This document shows, piece after piece, positions 5,575-14,100 of a stretch of 21,785 nucleotides of DNA. The notes under the pieces are model-generated. The model was not told the origin of the DNA and did not search any database. It saw only the letters and a program-made list of their open reading frames with translations. The number at the start of each line of letters is the position of its first letter. The stretch's first letter is position 1. Source of the stretch: an uncultured Eubacteriales bacterium (GTDB lineage Bacteria; Bacillota; Clostridia; Peptostreptococcales; Anaerovoracaceae). The position numbers were made by a program, and so were the translations under genes. The stretch lies in the NCBI GenBank assembly GCA_900553025.1, contig USBT01000022.1, positions 1 through 21,785 of the forward strand, in the 5' to 3' direction.

Positions 5575-8500
5575 ATGACAAAGATTCTAGCAAAGAACGG
5601 CTTTAAGAAGGTCGGATTATTTTTGCTCGCATTTGCGATTATCATTACTATGATCATTTCGGGCGGAACAGCCAAAGCTTATGCCGAAGAAACAAAAGAC
5701 ATAGGCAATACGGACGATTGGGATTGGTATAAGTATGCAAATGCAACTAACAACAACTCTGTCGTTGAAAGAGCTACACCGAGACTGCCACAGGAGACAC
5801 AGACTAAGTGGGCTGCTAAATTTGGCACAGGCTGGGCAGCTGCTCCTACACCACCACTAATCGACAAAGATTTTGCGTATATAGCTGTAGGAAGTCGCAT
5901 AGTACAGCTATATAAGGAAACTGGAGAAGAAACTGAGTTATCACAGGAAGAAAGAGAACCGTTTTTCCAGGGTAGAAATGTAGGATTTGCAATGAATCCA
6001 ATGCTGTACGCAGAAGGAAAATTTTTCGTACAGATTGCAAATGGAGCACTCCAGTGCGTGGATGCGAGAACCCTTAAACCTCTTTGGGTAGCCAAGGCTG
6101 ACAATATCAAGGGTCAGACTGTATCGAATTTGAGCTACAAGAAGATAGACGGCGTAGGATATGTATACCTTGGAACATGGAATGGAGAAAACCGAGACGG
6201 ACAATTCTTTGCTGTAAAGATTGATAATGAGGGGATCACCGAGCAAACTACAAAGGTTACAATGGTGAACTCCGGTTCAACTGAGAAAAAAGAAGTTACA
6301 TATAAGGTCAAGGAGCCGGCTTGGACCTTTACTCCGTCAAAGGACGACAAGAAAAACAGTGGCGATAGCAACAGACCTAGAGGATTTTATTGGTCGGGTG
6401 CGTATGTTACTGACAAGTATCTTGCCATAGGAACTGACGATGGAACTAGTGAAGGACAGTATAAAGAAGGCTCGACCTTATATACGTTAAATCCTAAGAC
6501 TGGCGCCATGATTGACAGCGTACCTAATATTAAGGGCGATATCAGAACGAGTGTATCTTACGATAATGGATATCTTTATTATTCTACCAAGGGTGGTCAT
6601 GTACACAAGACACAGGTTACTGAGGACGGCAAACTAAGCAATGACAGCTACGTCTATGTAGGCGGTATGACAACGGCAACACCAGTAGTTTACAAGGATA
6701 GAATTTACATTGGGGTTTCAGGCAAAAGCCAGTTTGATCCAAACAGCGACCATAAGTTTGTTGTAATAGATAACAGTCAGCCTAAGCTTAGCGAAACATC
6801 CATAGCATATAAGCAGGATATACCAGGTTATCCGCAGGCTACACCGCTTCTTACTACCGAATATATGAAAGAGGACTTTGATAAGGCAACACCTGGAGCT
6901 GACGGAAGAATCTATGTTTACTTTACATACAATGCACAACCAGGTGGAATCTATGCGTTCTATGACGTGCAGGGTGCAAAGGAGCCTATAATCAAGGACA
7001 GAACTCAGCTTGCGGTTTACACACCTGACAGTGACAAGCAGCAGTTCTGCATAAGCCCTATCGTGGCCGACCAGGAAGGTACTTTGTATTATAAGAATGA
7101 CAGCTGTCATCTTTTCGCTGTAGAAAAAGTCGGATCAGTACTCGAAAGCCTTGATGTAACTAATGAGAAGGGCGAATCGTATCAAACAGATGAGGGCAAA
7201 GCGTTCAAGGATGCTTATAACTATAAAAATAAAGAATATTCAATCACAGTCGATGAAAAAACAACTAAGGTAAATATTAAGGCGATAGCAGGTATTGGCG
7301 ACACGCTTACAATCAACGACAAGCCAGCAGTATCCGGTAAGCCATTTGAACTTGAACTAGACAAGAGTGGCAAAACCATTGTTAATGTCAAGACAGTCAA
7401 GTCTGGAAGCGAAAAGGTCTACAAAATAACCATAGTCGCAGCAAGTGACAATGCCAACGCTCACAACATTAGCGTGACAGCTCCTAGAAATACACCTCCT
7501 TGGGCTGGCAACACTCCTTTAGAGCTTACACCTAATTTCAGTGTTGATGAGACCAAGGAAATGATTTCAAAACCGAGCGATGAGGTCAGAGCGAAAGCTG
7601 GAAATAACATTTGGGTTACTCCTGAGAATGATAAGGCTGTCGTTAAGGTTGAAGCACTCGACAATGTAAATGATGAGATTAAAAAATTCGATGTGCAACA
7701 GGCTAATGACGGGCATAAGGCGTATAGATTCAGAGTGAATGCTAAGGAGCTTAATAAGGATGTTAAGCTAAAGGTAACCATAACATCTGAGAGTGGCAAG
7801 AAAACGAAAACATATCTTCTAACTGTTGGAAGACAGTATCGCGTTGAAGAAATTAAACTGAATAAAACAAGTTTGACACTCGACAAGGGTGCAGAGGAAA
7901 CGCTGACACATACTATCACTCCAGCAAACGCGGATGTTAAGGATGTTGAGTGGACTTCAAGCAATCCAAATGTTGCTAAGGTCGACGAAAATGGTAAGGT
8001 AACCGCCGTATCTCGTGGCAATGCTGAAATCAAGGCTACGACAAAGGACGGCAAGAAGGAAGCAATCTGTAAGGTTACAGTGAATGCACCAATGCAGAAA
8101 CCTATTCAAGTTCGAGTTATAATTAGCAACAAGACTGCCTTAAAGAATCTTGTAAATGAATATGGAAGCAATATAAATATCCCAGATACTGCTAAGGGAG
8201 AAATTGTAAATAAGATTATCACAATAAATGATGGAGATAATCTTTTAAATGCTGTAAAGAAAGAACTTGACACAGCTAATATATCATACAAAGTAAATGG
8301 AAGTGGTACAAACTTCTCTGAAATAGCTGGTCTTAAAGAGAAAATCAATATAATTTCTATCTTTGAGAAAGACGGAAAAAAAGAGGAAGCCGATAAATCA
8401 GGCTGGACATATCTGTTAAACGGTGAAAAAACAAATGCAGCTCTTACACAGATGAAATATGGTGCCGGCAAGGGTGCAAACGATATTGAGTTGACTAATG

Positions 8501-10815
8501 GAGATGCAATTCAAATCAGCTACACTGTTGACGGAACAACTATTGACAAGGAGTACAAGCAGTCATTTGCAATAGATAAATCTGAGAAAAATATCGACCT
8601 TACTGTAGGCGAAACACATTATTTGCCGTTTGATAAGCTTAAGGTTGAGCCGGAAAGCTGGGCAGCAGGTAAGAAATTTGAGCTATGGCTGTGCTATGGT
8701 GGAGATGATAAGATTGCCACTATGGGATATGACAAGAAAGGCTTTAAGATTACTGCCAAATCAGCAGGAAAGACAACCATTAAGGTTGAAATGCCTAACG
8801 AAATAAGCGACGAGGTTACGGTTAATGTAAAGCCAAAGACTGTCGAAAAGCCTGAACCTAGAATCCTAATCGCAGGAAACGTATGGGATATGAACAAGAC
8901 CTTTGAGACCACAAGCTCTGGTCCTCATTCTCTGAAGGTGCAGATTAAGAAGAACGGGCAATATGTTGACGTTGACACCAAGAAAATTAAGTGGGAAATC
9001 ACTAATGGTGCAACAAGCCGTGTAAACGGACAGGCATTCTGGATAACTGTTGACCACGAGGCGACATTCAAGGCTACTCTTGAGGAATATCCTAACGAAA
9101 ACGTATTCTTCAAAGCGAAATTGAAAGCCGTACCTATGACTGACTTTAAGGTTCAGTTACCTACAACCTACAGAATCAGTGCATGGAACAACCTTGAGGG
9201 CAACTGGTCAAGCAAGTCGGGAGGAAGCTATTTTGTTGGTATCATCGAGGGAGAGGGTAGCGACAACTACAAGATTATCCCAACGCCAGCAAACGCAACG
9301 AACACAGAGGTAACTTGGGAAGCTTTAACACCTGAGATTGCGACATATATGGAATATTTCAAGAATGGAATAGTACCGACCAAGGCAGGTAAGGCGAAAT
9401 TCAAGGTTACAAGCAAGGCAAACCCTCAGCTTTCAAAGATTGTTGAAGTGGATTTGCAGTACAAAATACCGATGACGTCGGCAGAGTTCACAAATAAGGA
9501 AATCGTGCTGAAACCGGGCGAGACGACGACTGAGCTAGGCCTCAAGCTTACTCCTGAAGTACCGTCTGAACAGCGATTTAACTGGACGTTCGATAAGGAA
9601 GGCATTGTTGAAAATGAAGAAGTTGTTGAATCCACAGGCAAAACAGGCGATTTACCTAAGTTTATTCACAAAATAACAGCGAAGAAACCAGGAACCGTTA
9701 CGGCAACTGCAACGCCTTGGGATATGACGGGCGGAGCTAAGCCGATTACCGTTAAGATTCATGTTATCGGAGACCTAGATATTACAGCCGACCAAAGCCA
9801 CAACGAAGGTAATAACGTAACAATAGACAATGGCAAGCTGGTATATACTAAGGGAACATCTCTAGGTGCAACATGGTATATCAAAAACGGTGTGCTGAGC
9901 AGATTAGAGAAGGTTAAAGTAGATGACACTGAGATTAATGCAAATCAGTACGAGGCGAAAGAAGGGAGTATAATTCTAACCCTCAAGAAGGACTACCTTG
10001 ATAATCTAAGCGTAGGAACTCATAAACTTACTGTTCAAACTAAGGACGGTAATGTTGAGAGCCAGTTTGAAGTAAAGGATGCACCTGTACCGCCTAAGTA
10101 TAAGGCAACTTATGAATTTAAGTCTATGACAGTAGGCATGGATTTGCCTGAGGGCATTGCTAAGGGCTTGCTACCTGCAAGCATTGACGGTATAGCTGAT
10201 AAGACAAAGGTAACGCCTACTGAGCCGAACGAAACTACTGTCGAAGTTGAAGGAGGAAAGTGGATATTCAAGGGATATAACCCTAAGGAAGCCACAATCG
10301 ATGGAGCCGATATTAAATTCGTAGGCTCTTGGGCATTTGAAAAGGCCGCTCCTATTCAGAGGGAAGCTGACAAATATAATCCGACATCAGAGACAATCGC
10401 GGTAGATTTCGGTAAGGCTGTAACAAAGGACCTAATTAAGAAAGCCATCAAGGGCATACCTGACGATGCAATGATTGACCTAGATGAGGCTTCCTTGCCG
10501 GACGGCAAGACGGCAGGAGCATTTGAAGTAAATGTTACTGTAGTGTACAAGGATCAGTCCCAAGATAAGCTAGTGGTTAAGGGTGTAGTTAAAGAAGAAA
10601 ATGCTAAGCCTGACCCACAGAAACCAGATCCTCAGAAGCCGGGTCAAAAGGATGACGGTAGCAAGGGTGGAAAGACAACTGTAGAAAAAGATACCGTCAA
10701 AGCTAAGGATGCGGCTAAGACTGGAGATACTGCAAATGCTCTAGGCTATGCAGGAATTGCAATAGCAGCATTCGGAGCAGGATATGTTATAATTCGAAGA
10801 AAGAGAAATTCATAA
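5575..10815 (+). CDS. Giant wall-anchored protein: PQQ-like beta-propeller, Ig-like domains, DUF4430, SHIRT, Rib, sorting tail
   Basis: 1746 aa; AAGAAAGGAAAG lies just before ATG. Signal peptide about 1-39 (cleavage after AKAYA). Residues about 50-520 hold about eight blade-like repeats of the PQQ/BamB type (for example TPPLIDKDFAYIAVGS, TPVVYKDRIYIGVSG, SPIVADQEGTLYYKND). Then: a cadherin-like sandwich (about 524-625) and a second similar one (to about 752); a Big_2 domain (about 755-839, SSNPNVAKVDENGKVTAV); DUF4430, the transcobalamin C-terminal-like fold (about 842-990, DGDNLLNAVKKEL, SGWTYLLNGEK, LTNGDAIQISY); more Ig-like domains (about 998-1398); an X2-like domain (about 1399-1503); SHIRT (about 1508-1589); Rib (about 1590-1675); a Pro/Lys-rich stalk; and a KTGDT motif, hydrophobic segment and RRKRNS tail. 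Likely cotranscribed with the lipoprotein under riboswitch 1. Binding of B12 by propeller or DUF4430 is inferred. Confidence 0.85.
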   Translation: MTKILAKNGFKKVGLFLLAFAIIITMIISGGTAKAYAEETKDIGNTDDWDWYKYANATNNNSVVERATPRLPQETQTKWAAKFGTGWAAAPTPPLIDKDFAYIAVGSRIVQLYKETGEETELSQEEREPFFQGRNVGFAMNPMLYAEGKFFVQIANGALQCVDARTLKPLWVAKADNIKGQTVSNLSYKKIDGVGYVYLGTWNGENRDGQFFAVKIDNEGITEQTTKVTMVNSGSTEKKEVTYKVKEPAWTFTPSKDDKKNSGDSNRPRGFYWSGAYVTDKYLAIGTDDGTSEGQYKEGSTLYTLNPKTGAMIDSVPNIKGDIRTSVSYDNGYLYYSTKGGHVHKTQVTEDGKLSNDSYVYVGGMTTATPVVYKDRIYIGVSGKSQFDPNSDHKFVVIDNSQPKLSETSIAYKQDIPGYPQATPLLTTEYMKEDFDKATPGADGRIYVYFTYNAQPGGIYAFYDVQGAKEPIIKDRTQLAVYTPDSDKQQFCISPIVADQEGTLYYKNDSCHLFAVEKVGSVLESLDVTNEKGESYQTDEGKAFKDAYNYKNKEYSITVDEKTTKVNIKAIAGIGDTLTINDKPAVSGKPFELELDKSGKTIVNVKTVKSGSEKVYKITIVAASDNANAHNISVTAPRNTPPWAGNTPLELTPNFSVDETKEMISKPSDEVRAKAGNNIWVTPENDKAVVKVEALDNVNDEIKKFDVQQANDGHKAYRFRVNAKELNKDVKLKVTITSESGKKTKTYLLTVGRQYRVEEIKLNKTSLTLDKGAEETLTHTITPANADVKDVEWTSSNPNVAKVDENGKVTAVSRGNAEIKATTKDGKKEAICKVTVNAPMQKPIQVRVIISNKTALKNLVNEYGSNINIPDTAKGEIVNKIITINDGDNLLNAVKKELDTANISYKVNGSGTNFSEIAGLKEKINIISIFEKDGKKEEADKSGWTYLLNGEKTNAALTQMKYGAGKGANDIELTNGDAIQISYTVDGTTIDKEYKQSFAIDKSEKNIDLTVGETHYLPFDKLKVEPESWAAGKKFELWLCYGGDDKIATMGYDKKGFKITAKSAGKTTIKVEMPNEISDEVTVNVKPKTVEKPEPRILIAGNVWDMNKTFETTSSGPHSLKVQIKKNGQYVDVDTKKIKWEITNGATSRVNGQAFWITVDHEATFKATLEEYPNENVFFKAKLKAVPMTDFKVQLPTTYRISAWNNLEGNWSSKSGGSYFVGIIEGEGSDNYKIIPTPANATNTEVTWEALTPEIATYMEYFKNGIVPTKAGKAKFKVTSKANPQLSKIVEVDLQYKIPMTSAEFTNKEIVLKPGETTTELGLKLTPEVPSEQRFNWTFDKEGIVENEEVVESTGKTGDLPKFIHKITAKKPGTVTATATPWDMTGGAKPITVKIHVIGDLDITADQSHNEGNNVTIDNGKLVYTKGTSLGATWYIKNGVLSRLEKVKVDDTEINANQYEAKEGSIILTLKKDYLDNLSVGTHKLTVQTKDGNVESQFEVKDAPVPPKYKATYEFKSMTVGMDLPEGIAKGLLPASIDGIADKTKVTPTEPNETTVEVEGGKWIFKGYNPKEATIDGADIKFVGSWAFEKAAPIQREADKYNPTSETIAVDFGKAVTKDLIKKAIKGIPDDAMIDLDEASLPDGKTAGAFEVNVTVVYKDQSQDKLVVKGVVKEENAKPDPQKPDPQKPGQKDDGSKGGKTTVEKDTVKAKDAAKTGDTANALGYAGIAIAAFGAGYVIIRRKRNS

Positions 10816-10869
10816 ATTCTTATAGTAGAATTATTTGTCTATTCCATTTATTGGTGATAGATGTTTAAA

Positions 10870-10985
10870 AATTAAAACGACAACTACAGGGGAACTAAGT
10901 GAAAATCTTAGACGGTCCCGCCACTGTGATGAGAATTTACATTGATTCTCTAAGTCAGATTACCTGTACTGTCCGGTCAAATTTA
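10870..10985 (+). ncRNA. Cobalamin riboswitch 2 (class I, compact)
   Basis: Core elements: CAGGGGAACTAAGTGAAAAT (about 10887-10906) with a ctaag-tgaaaat-cttag hairpin, GGTCCCGCCACTGTGA (10914-10929, identical to copy 1), a short arm gagaat...attctc (10931-10950), and TAAGTCAGATTACCTGTA (about 10951-10968), where acctgta can pair with tacagg at about 10885. The outer 5' stem seen in copy 1 is not obvious. A strong terminator follows at 11041-11066, before the 1791-aa protein gene. No open reading frame here is real. I could not pick out a convincing promoter in 10816-10869; aattct/agaatt just after the previous stop may be a weak terminator. Confidence 0.93.
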
Positions 10986-11040
10986 ATTCTACGAGAGATG
11001 GAAGCAAATTTTCTTTGGGATATAATGACCATTGTATTTG

Positions 11041-11066
11041 AGCAACCTCGCAAGAGGTTGCTTTTT
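11041..11066 (+). terminator. Terminator hairpin of riboswitch 2
   Basis: A perfect 9-bp stem agcaacctc/gaggttgct (11041-11049 with 11054-11062), a GCAA tetraloop and a T-run to 11066. It lies 61 bp before the start codon and about 75 bp after the aptamer, so it is the expected off-switch for the gene at 11128. Confidence 0.92.
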
Positions 11067-11127
11067 AAATTGTGTAGCTTTAGTTGTGATTATGCACAAA
11101 TATTTTGTAGTAGAAAGGACGTAAAGA

Positions 11128-14100
11128 ATGTATACGGCGAAAAGAAAAGATTTTGCTAAAATTGTAGTGCTATTCATTTCCATTATGCTGATTTTAAGTG
11201 CCAGTATGCCGACCTATTTTGTTCATGGAACGGATGAAAGTTATACGGAATCAGAAATAACAGAAGCTAATAAAGCACTTGATGATTTTTTGGCAGGAGA
11301 GTATAACAATTTAATTACTAACGGAGGGACTTGGAATCCAGAGAAGGAGTATGGCAGGCTGAAAAGCAAAGACGGGCTTACTTATACGATAGGCTATAAG
11401 ATGTCTACGAGCAATACACCAGATTTCACAAGTCTGAATTTTAATTTTAGGAAATTTGCTAACCACAGAGCGACGGTATTCTTTGAGGGTAGTGCGCTGG
11501 ATGCTAAGACGGCGCCAAATGGAACGCAGACAACCATTAAGATAAAGAAAAGACCGACGGATGAAGATATAACAGTTAATGCGAGACTGGCATTATTTAA
11601 GAAAAATTCTAATAACATACAGGTGCAGGAGGGGAAGATAGACCCTATTGCTCAAAGAAATATTAAGATAATCTTGAAAGCACCTAAGTCAGAAAACGCA
11701 CCAGTTAGAATATCGGTCAAGGCGTATGATAAGGATAGTGGCAAGGAACTTTTAAAGGATGCAGATAATTTGTCTGTAAACCTATACAAAGATAAAGAGG
11801 GGCGTGAGCCTATTGCCAACCTTGACGGTAAATACGATTATAATGTCCAAAAGAATATTAGCTATTATTTGAGTGTAAAAGCTGATAACTACGAGAACTA
11901 TTTTGAAGAATGCAAACCTACGCAAGGTGGAGATTACAAAGTTAATTTAAAGAAAAAGGAAGCTGCGGTAAGCGAGGAAGATACTGATAGCCTCAACAAA
12001 ATAAGCAATGAGCTTAACAATCTATATGCACTTCGACCAAATTTTGCCACGGATAAAAATATAAACGAGTTCGCAAAGAGCGTTCTTAAGAATAGGGATG
12101 CCTTGAAGGGCATTGATTTTTCTAAGGTTAAGCTTGAGGTCGTAGAAAGTAAAGACACTAATTATATTAAAAATGATGGTACGATAGCCTACAAGAAAGG
12201 TGAATTAAACGATTATTTTACGGCAAACGTATCTGTAATATTCAAAATTTACTACGGCACAGCAAGTATTCAAGCAAAAAAACATACTGTAACTGTCGGG
12301 TGGGATAGAGAATATTATAAACAAAAGATAGAAGAAGAGGCGGCTAAGGTTGATAAGAATTTTATAACCAAAAATCAAGCCTTGGATTTGGATGCTGTTG
12401 AAAAGAATTTTACTTTGCCGACCGTCCTGAAAGAGGACAAAAGAAATGTATGGTCTGAAATCATATGGTCATCCTCAAATTCAGGTGTTATCAGCATTAA
12501 AAATGATCCAACTAAGCCTTTTGCGTCAAGTGCTGTTGTAAAACGGACAACAAAAGAAGAAACCGTTACGCTGACTGCTACCTTTGTTGCACTGGACAAT
12601 CATCTTAACTCTAACCTTAATGAAACGGTGGAAACCTTCCCTAAGGTTAAGAAAACCTTTGTCGTAAAGGTAAAGCCTGTACAGTCTGAATCAGCAGAAG
12701 AACTCAAGGCGCTTTTGGATAAGTATTACAAGGATATTACCGATTACGGCACAGGAGCAAAATCAAGCCTTAAGGATTTGATGAATGATTTACAACTCCC
12801 TAGATATACAAGAATCAAGGACGAAAATGGAAAGCTCGTATTCCAAAACAAGGAAATAAAGGTCACAAGTGACAATCCTGGAGCCGTTGTCAACGGGTAT
12901 AGAGTTGCAATAGACCCATTTGCAGAGAAAAAAGACAGCAACTTGACAGTTACATTCACTAGAAACGGTGTTACGGCAACAAAGAAAATTCCATTTACGA
13001 TTGGAAGCATAAGCAATGAGGAGTTAGACAAAGAAATCAAAATGATGGACTATGCAAAGGTCCACTATTTTGACGGAATCAAGGGAACTAACAAGACAAA
13101 GGACGATGTACGAGAAAACCTGCGAGCTTTTCAGGAGATGTACCTCGACAAAAATGGAGAAGCAGTTTGGGTTTACGAAGTAAATGGCGTCAAAGGAACT
13201 GGCGTTAAGCCTGACAACTTCTTTGAAGACAGCTTTGAGGCTGAGGCTAACGGATATAACAAGTTTAAATCTTCTAATAATAATGTCGTCACACACGAAA
13301 ATTTAAAGGTTACAAGGCAGGAAAAGACGACAGAGGTTGAAATATCGTCGCTGTTATCGAGCGAGCGATTTGGCAAGTGGGCACCGAAGCATTCTGAAAA
13401 TGCCAAACTGCAAAGCCTATACAAGCAAGAAGCCAAGGCAACAATTAAAGTTAAAGGTACAAAAAATTCGACAAGCAATTTGGTTGAACTTATTAAGCAG
13501 GCAAAGGCGTTATCTCAAAGTGCGGTAGAGGGCGATAATCCAGGCGAATATCCGTCTGGTGCAAAGAATGCTTTAGATGCCGCTATTGCAAAGGCAGAGA
13601 ATTTACTTAAAACCTCGCCAACCGAGGAGCAAATAGTTAGTGAAATAGCAGAACTTGAAAATGCTGTAAAAGCATTTAAGGAAAAACAGAATGTAAAGAA
13701 AGCGACTATTTGGATAACTGCTGGAAAAGACAATAATAAGCTTTATTATGCCAAGAAAATTGATGTCAGAGCAGACCTTGCCAAAAAATATGGATATGTC
13801 AAGGCTGAAAAATACAGCAACGAAGTAACTGTAATAGATGCCCTCGCAGCTATGCATGCGGATAAATATAGAGGTGATTTCGAGGCTAATCCGCAGAATT
13901 ATTTGAAGTCAGGTCCCGAAGGGTGGCTTACGAAAATATTTGGTATAGAAACATATAACATCAGTTATCTTGTAAATTACAATTATCCGTTACTTTCTCC
14001 AGGCTTGGGGTCAGTTGCGAATAATACAGTTCTAAAAGACAACGACATTTTTTCTATCGCTATTTTACAGGGAGAATATCCTAAATTTGATGTATTCCTA

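Noticed and set aside
5720..7140. PQQ-dependent dehydrogenase
   Set aside because: Only the propeller blade pattern is present; I see no catalytic or cofactor-binding set, and the protein is a multi-domain wall-anchored scaffold.
7461..8054. Reverse-strand open frame of 197 codons
   Set aside because: It is antisense to Ig-like domains of the 1746-aa gene, Ser/Val/Leu-rich as expected of a codon shadow, with no ribosome site.
10899..11159. 86-codon open frame on the + strand
   Set aside because: It overlaps riboswitch 2, its terminator and the start of the 1791-aa protein gene; the protein resembles nothing.
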